Assembly (NCBI RefSeq): GCF_040493455.1
Contig: NZ_JANFDA010000001.1
Coordinates: forward strand, 558,001-622,000
DNA length: 64,000 bases
Origin: Microcosmobacter sp040493455
Lineage (GTDB): Bacteria > Bacteroidota > Bacteroidia > Flavobacteriales > Flavobacteriaceae
Reading direction: 5' to 3'
The notes below the pieces were generated by a model. That model searched no databases, was not told the origin of the DNA, and saw only the letters and a program-made list of their open reading frames with translations. Position 1 is the stretch's first letter, and every line of letters starts with the position of its first letter. Below, piece after piece: positions 53,001-63,400 of this stretch. The translations under genes were made by a program, and so were the position numbers.

Positions 53001-55958
53001 ATGAGCCAAAAATTATTCTTCAAGTGGCTTGTGGTTTTCGTTGTTTTAGTTCCTAGTTTTCTTCTTGCCCAAGAAGTTAGAGGAACAATAACCGATAAAG
53101 CTACAGGTCTCCCAATTGGTGGTGCCACAGTTTTAGAAAAAGGTACTTCTAATGGACAATCTTCAGATTTTGACGGTAACTATTCCATTACTGTCAATAG
53201 TTTTCCTGCCACATTAGTGTTTTCCTATCTAGGCTATGAAACTCAGGAAATTCAAGTGACATCAGCTTCAACCCTAGATGTTTCGCTTTCAGAGTCCCTA
53301 ACTAGCTTAGATGAAGTTGTTGTAACAGGTTTAGCAACTTCGACAAAACGATCCAATGCTGCAAATGCAGTAGCTTCGGTATCTGCACAAGACCTTACTG
53401 GGGTTACAGTCCAGTCTGGACTTGGTAGTGCGCTTTATGGAAAATTCAATGGTGCAGAAATCAAAGCTAACTCAGGAGCACCAGGAGGAGGGATCTCAAT
53501 GCGACTTAGAGGAGTTACATCTATTTTTGGAGATCAACAGCCTTTATTTATTGTTGATGGAGTTTATGTAGACAACTCAGCAATAGGTTTAGGAAATAAT
53601 GTAGTAAGTGAAGCCTCTGGAGGAGGAAATGCTTCCACTAACCAAGACGATGCATCCAACAGGATTGCAGACATAGACCCAGAAGATATCGAAAGCGTCG
53701 AGATACTCAAAGGGGCATCTGCTGCTGCTATTTACGGTTCCCGAGCAGCAGGAGGTGTAGTCATCATCAAAACCAAAAGAGGTAAACTAGGAAAGCCTAA
53801 GGTGTCATTCTCACAGACCTTAGGGCTCAGAAGTCCAACGCAACTACTAGGGCTCAGAGATTGGGATCCAGATGAAATTGTAGCTTTTGGAGGGCCAGCA
53901 AATGCTACATTAAGAGATTACGAAGCTGAGCTTTTCGATCATACAAGAGTATCTACAACATCTCGATTTACTACTTCTGGAGCTACTGAGAACACAGATT
54001 ATTTCTTTGGTGTTACGCACAAAAATGAACCAGGATTAGTAGATAACACAGGTTATAAAAAGAGTTCTATTAGACTTAATGTTGGTCAAAGGTTTAACGA
54101 TTGGTTAGATCTTTATGTAACGACTAATTACATTAATTCTGAAGCTGACAGAGGGTTCTTTAATAATGGTAATGCCAATAGAACCATAGGATATGCTTTA
54201 GCATTTACTTATCCATGGGAAGATTTATCACCAGTTGATGGTGTTTATCCAGCGGGAGGAGCAGGATCAAATGTTTTAGAAACAGTGGCAATTACCACAA
54301 ATAGAGAAGAGGTAAATCGTTTTATTGGTAGTGCAACATCAAATATAAAGTTACTCACTACAGATATGAATAAGCTTAAGCTTGTTCTTGAAGGTGGGTT
54401 TGATCAATATACTTTGAGAACGACCAGTATTTTCCCGAGAGCACTCTCGTATTTTAGAGACCCTTCATCTTTAGGAGGTGTTGCTATTTCTGGAACAACA
54501 GTCAATACAAACTTTAACCTCTCGGCGTTTTTAGTACATGAGCTTAATTTAGATAATGGACTAAGCTTCACAACTCAGTTAGGTAACTTCTTTCAGGATT
54601 TTGACCGAAACACTGTAATTACAATAGCAACAGGGTTAAACGGTTCGCAAACCAATCTAGGACAATCCACTAGTGTTTCTACGCAACAAACTATTCGACC
54701 TCAAGAGGACACAGGATTCTTTGCCCAAACAGAGATTAACTATAACGATATGGTTATCGGAACCGTTGGTGTTAGAGGTGATAAGTCTACTAACAATGGT
54801 GATGCTAACGAATTGTATTACTACCCTAAGGCTAACTTAGCAATCAATATACATAAGTTCGATTTTTGGAATGTAGAGGAAATAAGTTACATCAAACCTA
54901 GAATCGCTTATGGTGAATCAGGAAGATTCCCTAACTTCAATGATCGTTTTACATTATTTGACCCTCAATTTATTGGCGGTACCTCAGGATTAAGCCCAGA
55001 TAACTTATTGGGTAATTCAGACATTGGGCCAGAGCGCCAAACTGAATTAGAGTTTGGTCTCGACTTCGGATTATTTGATAACAAGTATAATTTTGAAGTT
55101 AGTTTCTACAATAAAACGATTGATGATTTATTGATCGAAGCAGATTTCCCAACAACTTCAGGATTTACCGCTACAGTAATTAATGGAGGTGAATTAGAAA
55201 ATAAAGGAATAGAACTTGGACTTACTGCAAATGTTATTGATAAGGAAGATTTCTCATGGACAGCAAACTTAAGATGGTGGAAGAATAAATCTGAAATCAC
55301 ACGCCTAGACGTTCCTGCATTTACCGAAGGTGGATTTGCAGCGTCCTTAGGAACATTCTTAATCCAACAAGGTAAAAGTGCTACACAGATTGTAGGAACA
55401 TATGATGCAACTGCATTTACAGCAGAAGAGATTGCATTGAGAGACCCGGAAGGCGATGGATTCTTTGTGTATGGTGATGCAGAGCCAGATTTCCAAATGA
55501 CTTGGTTCAACGAAATAAGCTATAAAAACTTTGACCTGTCTTTCTTATGGCATTGGAAAAAAGGCGGAGATGGTATCAACCTTACCACACTTCTTTACGA
55601 TTTAGCAGGAACCACTTGGGATTATGACGATACAGGGTTAGATCCAACAGGTCAGTTAACCAATGGACCTTACAGAGCAAGTCAGGCCTTTGTAAATCCA
55701 GATCCAGTTATTGAAGATGCAGGTTATTTGAGATTAAGAGAAATAGGGTTGTTCTATACACTACCTAAAGGTCTCATAAAGTATGCTCAGAGAATCAGAG
55801 TTGGTGTTTCTGGTAGAAACCTTATCAATATATTCGATTATAACAGTTATGATCCAGAAGTATCTAACTTCGGAAACAATGTCCTTGCTAACAATGTTGA
55901 GGTGACACCTTACCCAGCATCACAGTTCGTTAACTTTCATTTGAATGTAGATTTCTAA
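53001..55958 (+). CDS. SusC/RagA-family TonB-linked outer-membrane transporter
   Basis: A 985-residue TonB-dependent transporter. The signal peptide (cut near LLAQ) is followed by a CarboxypepD_reg-like domain (VRGTITDKATGLPIGGATV), a TonB-box/plug region with RLRGVTSIFGDQQPLFIVDGV and EILKGASAAAIYGSRAAGGV, the SusC/RagA plug signature, and a 22-stranded barrel ending in NFHLNVDF. SusC works with a SusD lipoprotein lid to import glycans or peptides. SusD is directly downstream (18 bp), in an operon. No glycosidase, sulfatase or ECF sigma/anti-sigma genes are nearby. Confidence 0.95.
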   Translation: MSQKLFFKWLVVFVVLVPSFLLAQEVRGTITDKATGLPIGGATVLEKGTSNGQSSDFDGNYSITVNSFPATLVFSYLGYETQEIQVTSASTLDVSLSESLTSLDEVVVTGLATSTKRSNAANAVASVSAQDLTGVTVQSGLGSALYGKFNGAEIKANSGAPGGGISMRLRGVTSIFGDQQPLFIVDGVYVDNSAIGLGNNVVSEASGGGNASTNQDDASNRIADIDPEDIESVEILKGASAAAIYGSRAAGGVVIIKTKRGKLGKPKVSFSQTLGLRSPTQLLGLRDWDPDEIVAFGGPANATLRDYEAELFDHTRVSTTSRFTTSGATENTDYFFGVTHKNEPGLVDNTGYKKSSIRLNVGQRFNDWLDLYVTTNYINSEADRGFFNNGNANRTIGYALAFTYPWEDLSPVDGVYPAGGAGSNVLETVAITTNREEVNRFIGSATSNIKLLTTDMNKLKLVLEGGFDQYTLRTTSIFPRALSYFRDPSSLGGVAISGTTVNTNFNLSAFLVHELNLDNGLSFTTQLGNFFQDFDRNTVITIATGLNGSQTNLGQSTSVSTQQTIRPQEDTGFFAQTEINYNDMVIGTVGVRGDKSTNNGDANELYYYPKANLAINIHKFDFWNVEEISYIKPRIAYGESGRFPNFNDRFTLFDPQFIGGTSGLSPDNLLGNSDIGPERQTELEFGLDFGLFDNKYNFEVSFYNKTIDDLLIEADFPTTSGFTATVINGGELENKGIELGLTANVIDKEDFSWTANLRWWKNKSEITRLDVPAFTEGGFAASLGTFLIQQGKSATQIVGTYDATAFTAEEIALRDPEGDGFFVYGDAEPDFQMTWFNEISYKNFDLSFLWHWKKGGDGINLTTLLYDLAGTTWDYDDTGLDPTGQLTNGPYRASQAFVNPDPVIEDAGYLRLREIGLFYTLPKGLIKYAQRIRVGVSGRNLINIFDYNSYDPEVSNFGNNVLANNVEVTPYPASQFVNFHLNVDF

Positions 55959-55976
55959 TCAATAAAAAATTAAATT

Positions 55977-57296
55977 ATGAAAAATATAATATCAAAATTG
56001 ATCCTGTGTATGCTAATTTTCATAGCATCGGGATGTCAATTGGATGAGGTTGAAAACCCAAATGCACCTTCTGTAGAAAGTGCTTTTAGTGGAGCCAGTC
56101 AGGCAGATATTCAACTATTAGCAACAGGTCTTGAAGCAGTAATGAGGGTAGATTTAGAATTCCATTACGATACTGTGAGCATCTTAGGTAGAGAGTACTA
56201 TGACCTTAGTGGTGTAGACCCTCGCTATACGGGAGAGTTATTAAAAGGACCATTAGACAATAATGGGTTCTTAACCACAAGAGCTTTTGCTGCTTGGTAT
56301 AAGGTTGTGAAATCTGCAAATATTTTAGTCACAGCAGTAGAAAACTCTTCGGCCGGATTTTCAGATGCTGTTAAGAATAGTTACTTCGGCTATGCCAAAA
56401 CTTTAAAAGCATATGCCTTACTAATGGTAGCGAATAGGCAATTCTCTAATGGTATTCGACTCGATGTGGCGGATCCGACAAACTTAGGTCCTTTTGTAAG
56501 TTATCCTGAAGCTTTACAGGCAATAAGAGATCTGTTAGATGAAGCTGCTGCCGATCTTTCAAATGGCGGTGCCGAGTTTGATTTTAACATTAGCGAAGGC
56601 TTTGCAAACTTTAATACCCCTGCTACATTTAGACAATTTAATAGAGCCTTATTTGCTCGTGTAGCTTTGTATCAAGGCGATAATTCCGGAGCTATATCTG
56701 GAATAGCAGGTTCATTCTTTAATATTAATGGTGATTTATTTAATGGTCCAGCTCATGTTTTTGGATTAACAGGAAACGATATTGCCAATGCACAATTTCA
56801 TGTGCCAGACCAATCGGGACAAGAATTCATGATACACGATTCATGGATTGCCGATGCTGAAGCAGGAGATACTAGAGTAGCAGAAAAAGCTTTCCAACTT
56901 ACAGGAGGAACAACAACGTTCGATGGCTTGTCAGCGGATTATCAAATCGCTGTATACGATAGCAATGTAGCTCCAGTATATTTAATTAGAAATGAAGAAT
57001 TGATTTTGATTTATGCTGAAGCTCAAATAGGTTCTGATGTAAATGAAGTATTGGCTGGCATCAATAGAGTAAGAAATGCTGCAGGACTTCCAAATTATTT
57101 GGGAGCTACAGACGATACATCATTGATAGAAGAGATATTAAGACAAAGACGTTATTCATTACTTGCCGAAGGTCATCGATGGGTAGATTTAAGACGTTTA
57201 AATCGATTGAACGATACGTATATTCCACTAGACAGACCAGGAGATAATGTAATTAATGAATTTCCAACACCGTTTACAGAAAATGCTTCTAATTAA
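55977..57296 (+). CDS. SusD/RagB-family outer-membrane lipoprotein
   Basis: A 439-residue nutrient-binding lipoprotein. The lipobox is IASGC, placing the lipidated Cys near residue 20. The SusD fold is visible in the TPR-like helical part (AWYKVVKSANILVTAVEN) and in the C-terminal RNEELILIYAEAQIG ... RQRRYSLLAEGHRWVDLRRL signature, which is diagnostic of the family. It forms the lid of the SusC pore encoded just upstream. It is shorter than many glycan SusD proteins (about 500 or more residues), closer to the RagB-like peptide type; this is only suggestive. Confidence 0.95.
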   Translation: MKNIISKLILCMLIFIASGCQLDEVENPNAPSVESAFSGASQADIQLLATGLEAVMRVDLEFHYDTVSILGREYYDLSGVDPRYTGELLKGPLDNNGFLTTRAFAAWYKVVKSANILVTAVENSSAGFSDAVKNSYFGYAKTLKAYALLMVANRQFSNGIRLDVADPTNLGPFVSYPEALQAIRDLLDEAAADLSNGGAEFDFNISEGFANFNTPATFRQFNRALFARVALYQGDNSGAISGIAGSFFNINGDLFNGPAHVFGLTGNDIANAQFHVPDQSGQEFMIHDSWIADAEAGDTRVAEKAFQLTGGTTTFDGLSADYQIAVYDSNVAPVYLIRNEELILIYAEAQIGSDVNEVLAGINRVRNAAGLPNYLGATDDTSLIEEILRQRRYSLLAEGHRWVDLRRLNRLNDTYIPLDRPGDNVINEFPTPFTENASN

Positions 57297-57322
57297 TTTT
57301 TGAGTAAGTTTTGTTAGGTTAG

Positions 57323-57360
57323 AAGAGCTTTAGCCCCTTCAGTGCTAAAGCTTTTCTTTT
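57323..57360 (+). terminator. Terminator of the susCD-like operon
   Basis: Arms AGCTTTAGC and GCTAAAGCT followed by a T-rich run, about 27 bp past the SusD stop. Confidence 0.85.
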
Positions 57361-57493
57361 AGAAAATATTGAGTATGCTATAAAAAACGCTTAGCATTTT
57401 CTGCTAAAAACAAAATATGAAGACGTAAAACATAAAAATGTAAGAATTTTACTAAAAAATAGTATTTTCACAGGATATTTAAAACTAAAAATT

Positions 57494-60403
57494 ATGATTA
57501 AAAATTACGCAATTTTTTTAATGATGCTCTTAGGTACATTTATAGTTAATGCACAAGAAGTATCAGGAGTAGTATTAGATGATACCTCTCAACCATTACC
57601 TGGAGTCTCTATCGTAATAAAGGGAACATCCACAGGAACAACATCAGATTTTGATGGTAATTATACTATTGCAGCAAGTAATGGGGATACATTAGTGTTT
57701 TCTTATGTGGGCTTTGAAACACAAGAAATAATCGTTACAGGTAATACGCTTAATGTAACAATGCAACCTGGTGTTGCTTTAGATGAAATTGTCTTAGTGG
57801 GATCTAGAAACCCAAGCAGAACGTCTGTTGATACTGCTGTAGCTGTTGATGTTGTTGATGTAACTGAATTGGCTAATAAAAGTCCACAAGCATCTGTCAA
57901 TGAAATATTAAATTATGTTGCACCATCATTTACCTCTCAAACTCAGACAGTTTCTGATGGTACTGATCATATCGATCCGGCTTCATTAAGAGGATTGGGG
58001 CCAGATCAGGTACTTGTATTAATTAATGGAAAAAGGCGACATAATACTGCACTAATAAATGTTAACGGAACGGTAGGTGCAGGAAGCGTAGGAACAGATA
58101 TGAATGCAATTCCTACTGCTGCAATAAAAAGAATAGAGGTTTTGAGAGATGGTGCAGCAGCACAATATGGATCTGATGCAATTGCAGGTGTGATAAACAT
58201 TGTGTTGAAAAAAGACACGAAAAAGTTAGATTTGATGGTTACCAGTGGAGCAAATTTTAGTGAAAATTCGAATCAATTTGAGGGAGGAAGTGATGGTGAA
58301 AAATTTAAGATAGACGCAAATTATGGGCTTCCTCTAGGTGACAAAGGAGGGTTTGTAAACTTTACAGGGACTTTGTCAACAAGAGAACCAGCCTTAAGAA
58401 ACAAAGATTATGCTGGAGATATTTTTAGAGGTTACCATGGAGCAGAAAGAATCTTCGCGGCAAATGGAGGAAATGTTGCAGAAATGACACTTTTCGACTA
58501 CCAAACAGCTGCTCAATCTTTATCTTATTTAGATCCTGCAGTAGCAGCACAAATAGCGGGGTTAAACTTAAATGATCAAACAGATATTGATACTTTCAGA
58601 GATTTATTGGATTTTGATGCTGATGAACAAGAATTAGCAGCTCGAGGACTTACTAGAGAAGATTTCAGGTTCAAAGTAGGAACTTCAAAACTAAGAGAAG
58701 GGAAATTCTTTTTCAACGCTAGTATTCCTGTTAGTGAAAATGCAGAAATTTATTCTTTTGGAGGATTGTCGTACAGAAATGGGTTAGCTTCTGGATTTTA
58801 CAGAAGACCAGCCCAAGGAGATGGTAGAGCGAATACGCCTGCATTTCCTAATGGGTTTTTACCGAATATTGGTAGTGATATTGTAGACAAATCTGTTGCT
58901 GTGGGAATTAAAGGAAAGGTTAATAATTGGAATGTTGATTTTTCAAATACTTATGGGCAAAACACCTTTGACTTTACTGTAGGGAACTCGAGTAATGGTA
59001 CTTTAGGCACTGGGACACCTAGAAGTTTTGATGCTGGTGGAATAGGTTTTTCTCAAAATACAACGAACCTAGATGTTTCAAGGTTCTTTGAAGATACTTT
59101 CGAAGGATTCAATGTTGCTCTTGGATTAGAATATAAAGTAGAAAACTACTTTATTGAAGAAGGTGAAGAAGCATCATATTTAAGTTATGATATCAATGGA
59201 GATGTCGTTACTGCTTCAACTACAGATGATCTTTTAGTAACAAATAATTTTACCGGGGCAGTACTTGGAGGAGGAGCTCAAGTATTTAGAGGTTTTGATC
59301 CCAACAATGCTATTAATAAAACGAGAAATAGTATAGCGGCTTATGTAGATTTTGAAGCAGACTTGACAGAAGAATTTTTAGTTAGTTTAGCAGGGCGTTA
59401 TGAGAATTTCTCGGATTTTGGAGGTACCATTAATGGAAAATTAGCAGCTAGGTACAAGATTACTGAAGGGCTAAATGTTAGATCAGCATATAATACTGGC
59501 TTCAGGGCTCCATCATTGCATCAGCAATTTTTTAGTAGAACAAGTACCGTCTTTGTGGATAACCAACCATTTGAACAAGGGACGTTTACAAATGATAGTC
59601 GTTTAGCTGATTTGTTAGGAATTGACCAGCTAAAAGAAGAAACCTCAAATAGTTTTAGTTTAGGACTAACAGGAAAAATATCTGATTGGAACTTAACATT
59701 TAGCATTGATGGTTTCTTAATTAATATCGATGATCGAATTGTATATAGTGGTAGTTTTGGACCAGGAACCAGCGCAGAAGCAGCGCAAATTTTTGATTCG
59801 GCAGGAGCAACAAGTGCTAGATTTTTTGTAAATGCAATAGATACAAAGACAAAAGGATTAGATATAGTTCTTAGTCATAAGGCAGATCTAAACGAAGAAT
59901 TAAGGTTGACTTCAGATTTTGCACTTAGCTTAAATGAAACAGAAGTAGATGCTTTAAATGTTCCTCAAGCAATTGTGGATGCTGGGCAAGAAGGAAACTT
60001 TTTTGATGCTCAGGAGGAGGCATTCTTAACACTAGCGCAGCCAAGAACAAAAGGAAGTTTATCAAATAACTTATCCTTTAAGAAGTGGAATTTCTTGCTA
60101 AGAAACACTTATTTTGGAGAGGTTCAAGACCCAGATGATTTTGCTGGTACTGATCGTGTAGAAAATCATACAGTATCAGATGATGCTGTTTACGGAGGAA
60201 AGATCGTTACAGATTTTACAGTTTCGTATGACATTTTCGAAAACACTAATATTACAATTGGTGCTAATAATCTTCTTGATGTATACCCAGACGAAAATAG
60301 GGCTGGAGGAACGGCAGGAGATCAGTTTGTATACTCTAGGAGAACATCTCAGTTTGGATATACCGGAAGATTCTTATTTGCAAGATTAAATTTTAAACTC
60401 TAA
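57494..60403 (+). CDS. TonB-dependent receptor with CarboxypepD_reg-like domain
   Basis: A 969-residue outer-membrane receptor. The signal peptide ends near VNAQ. A CarboxypepD_reg-like domain (VSGVVLDDTSQPLPGVSIV) is followed by a plug with LRGLGPDQVLVLINGKRRH and IEVLRDGAAAQYGSDAIAG, then a 22-stranded barrel ending in LFARLNFKL. It is of the classical TonB-receptor type rather than the SusC type, and no SusD partner follows. The ligand is unknown; siderophores, other metal complexes or small organic ligands are possible. It has its own promoter region after the susCD terminator, and ends before a bidirectional terminator shared with the RND gene. Confidence 0.93.
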   Translation: MIKNYAIFLMMLLGTFIVNAQEVSGVVLDDTSQPLPGVSIVIKGTSTGTTSDFDGNYTIAASNGDTLVFSYVGFETQEIIVTGNTLNVTMQPGVALDEIVLVGSRNPSRTSVDTAVAVDVVDVTELANKSPQASVNEILNYVAPSFTSQTQTVSDGTDHIDPASLRGLGPDQVLVLINGKRRHNTALINVNGTVGAGSVGTDMNAIPTAAIKRIEVLRDGAAAQYGSDAIAGVINIVLKKDTKKLDLMVTSGANFSENSNQFEGGSDGEKFKIDANYGLPLGDKGGFVNFTGTLSTREPALRNKDYAGDIFRGYHGAERIFAANGGNVAEMTLFDYQTAAQSLSYLDPAVAAQIAGLNLNDQTDIDTFRDLLDFDADEQELAARGLTREDFRFKVGTSKLREGKFFFNASIPVSENAEIYSFGGLSYRNGLASGFYRRPAQGDGRANTPAFPNGFLPNIGSDIVDKSVAVGIKGKVNNWNVDFSNTYGQNTFDFTVGNSSNGTLGTGTPRSFDAGGIGFSQNTTNLDVSRFFEDTFEGFNVALGLEYKVENYFIEEGEEASYLSYDINGDVVTASTTDDLLVTNNFTGAVLGGGAQVFRGFDPNNAINKTRNSIAAYVDFEADLTEEFLVSLAGRYENFSDFGGTINGKLAARYKITEGLNVRSAYNTGFRAPSLHQQFFSRTSTVFVDNQPFEQGTFTNDSRLADLLGIDQLKEETSNSFSLGLTGKISDWNLTFSIDGFLINIDDRIVYSGSFGPGTSAEAAQIFDSAGATSARFFVNAIDTKTKGLDIVLSHKADLNEELRLTSDFALSLNETEVDALNVPQAIVDAGQEGNFFDAQEEAFLTLAQPRTKGSLSNNLSFKKWNFLLRNTYFGEVQDPDDFAGTDRVENHTVSDDAVYGGKIVTDFTVSYDIFENTNITIGANNLLDVYPDENRAGGTAGDQFVYSRRTSQFGYTGRFLFARLNFKL

Positions 60404-60422
60404 CCACAAGTTATTTTAATAA

Positions 60423-60449
60423 AAAAGCCTTGGCATTGCCAAGGCTTTT
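60423..60449. terminator. Bidirectional terminator between the TonB receptor and RND genes
   Basis: Arms AAAAGCCTTGG and CCAAGGCTTTT with T runs on both strands, between the convergent ends of the TonB receptor (60403) and the RND permease (60493). Confidence 0.9.
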
Positions 60450-60492
60450 CTGCTATTAATCAATCCTTCTGTAAAAGAAGAGAAAGATATTT

Positions 60493-63400
60493 TTAGGCTG
60501 GGGCATCGCCAATACGTTTATCCATATTAAAAACTTCTTGCTGAACAGGAGCAATTTCTGTAACAGCTACTCTATGGCTATACATTCTCATCTTTAATCT
60601 AGTAACTAAGTAGAATAATATAGGAACCACAATAAGTGTAAGGAATGTGGCTATGAACAAGCCATAGATTACAGTCCAAGCTAACGGTCCCCAGAAAATT
60701 ACGTTATCACCACCAAAGTAAATATGAGGATTGAACTCACTAAACAGTGTGTAGAAGTTAATATTGAATCCAGTAGCTAATGGGATTAATCCTAAGATTG
60801 TTGTAATTGCGGTAAGCAATACAGGTCTTAGACGCGCTTTCCCTCCTTTAACAATAGCTTCCAGTAAATCATCATTAGCCAAATAAGTATCATCTTCAAG
60901 ATCTTGTTCAACTTTCTTTCTGTCGATAAGTAATTGTGTATAATCAAGCAGTACTACACCATTATTTACTACAATTCCGGCGAGCGAAATAATACCCATC
61001 ATGGTCATCATGATAACGAAGGCACTTCCTGTTGCCACAATACCACCAAATACACCAATTAAACTCAAGAATATTGCCAGCATGATAATTCCAGGCTTAG
61101 ATACAGAGTTAAACTGGAATATTAAGATGAAAAATATAAGACCCAGACCAGTGAAGAATGCTCCCATAAGGAAAGCCATTTGTTTGTTTTGCTCTTCAAT
61201 TTGTCCTGTGTAATCTACCTTTATCGTTGAAGGTAAATCAGTAAATGTCTGCATCTCATTTTGGATTTTGGATACAATAGCGCCTGCATCTGTAAATCCT
61301 GGTGCTAAAGCAGAATATACAGTAACCACACGTCTAACATCTCTATGCTTTATCGCACTAAATCCTGAAGCATTATTTTGTTTAGCGACTGCAGACACAG
61401 GAATTTCCTTAATTTGTCCAGAAGCCATATCTCTAAAGGTTATCTTCTGATTGAAAATGGCACTGGTGTTATAACGATTTTCCTTATTGAAACGGACATA
61501 GATATCGTAATCTTCACCGTCTTCTTTATAGATACCTGCTTTACTTCCAAATATTGAGTTACGCAATTGCTGTCCTACCTGACTTGCAGAAACACCCAAC
61601 TCCCCTGCCTTTTTACGATCAACTTGTACCATCATGGATGGCTTAGATTTGTTAACATCGATTTTTAATTCATCAATACCTTGAATGTTTTTCGAGTTAA
61701 TGAAATCACGCATTCTTTCAGCAGTAGCAATCAATTCACCGTAATCATTTCCTTCTAATTCAATATTAATTGGGTATCCAGCAGGAGGTCCAACAGCATC
61801 TTTTTCAACAGAAATTGAAACCCCAGGATAAACATCTTTAAGATCTTCCTGTACTTTTTTCAATAGGTCGTTACTATCGGCACCTTCTCTAAATTTGTAT
61901 TCACGCATTGTAGCAGTGATCTTACCTCTATGTGGCATTTCGGCTTGTGACCCACCATCGGTTTGTGGATTTCCAGCACCTTCACCTACTTGAGATACTG
62001 CACTTTCTGTTAAGAAGTTGAAATCTCCATGCTTATAAGCCTCTTCATTAATGATCTTATAGACACGTTCTTCGATATCTTTTGTAATAGCATTAGTTTT
62101 CTCAATGTCTGTACCTTCGGGATATTCGATATAAGCGATAATTTGGTTTGGTGTGTTATCTGGGAAGAACTCAACTTTGGTACGTTGACTTCCGACTGAA
62201 GCTCCGAAGCCCATGAAAGCGATTATCAATAAGACGAATGTCCCAATAGCAATAGCAGCTGGTTTACGACCACTTAATGCAGCTCGAAGTACCTTTTCAT
62301 AAAAACGTTCCCAACGTGGTAAAATTTTGTTCTGAAATCCGTTAGCCCAACCTCTTAAGAATAAGCGATAGACCCAAAGCATTATGGCTGTAAATATCAT
62401 TAACGTTCCTAAGATTCTATATTCACCTCCAAAGAACATTATAAGTGCACCAATAACTCCCATTATGGCTGTAATCTTAATGATTTGTTTTACAGGCATC
62501 TTTTTATCTTCAGTAGTCATATAGCGAGATACTAATACTGAATTGAAGAAAATTGCAACAAACAATGATGACCCTAAAACTACGGAAAGCGTTACAGGAA
62601 AATAAATCATGAATTGTCCCATTACACCTGGCCACAATCCTAATGGAATAAATGCCGCAACAGTAGTTGCAGTGGAGATAATAATAGGGAATGCTATTTC
62701 GCCAATACCTTTTTTAGCAGCTTCAATTCGAGGCATTCCTTCATCCATCAACCTATACACATTTTCTACAACTACAATACCATTATCCACGAGCATTCCT
62801 AGCCCCATAATGAGACCAAATAGAATCATGGTGTTCATGGTATAACCAAGCATATTCAATATCATTAAAGACATGAACATAGACATTGGTATCGCAAATC
62901 CTACGAAAAGGGCATTCTTAAATCCAAGGAAGAACATTAGTACTGTAACCACCAGGATGATACCAAAGATGATATTATTTACTAAGTCATCTACTTGCCC
63001 AATAGTTTTTGAGGATTGATCGTTAGAAATGCTTACTTGTAGGTCTTGAGGAAATACATTTTCTACTGCATCGTCAACCATGACTTTAATCTGTTCTGCA
63101 GCAGCAACCATGTTTTTACCAGCACGTTTTTTAACGTCGAGCATTACTACTGGAGCACCAAATTCTCTTGCATAAGTGGTTTTATCTTCATCCTTGAACT
63201 TGATTTGAGCAATATCTTTTAGATAGATGGAGTTACCTTGCTCTGACTTTACAACAAAGTCTTCAAGTTCAGAAGGATCTTCTATCTCCCCAAGAATTCT
63301 AATAGTTCGTCGCTGACCACTAGCAATAAGGTTACCGGCAGACATCGTCATATTCTCTCTGCTTATCGCTCCTATAACATCATCAAAGCTTACTTGTGCA

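Noticed and set aside
53001..60403. A polysaccharide utilisation locus
   Set aside because: There is a SusC/SusD pair but no carbohydrate-active enzyme, sulfatase or dedicated regulator nearby.
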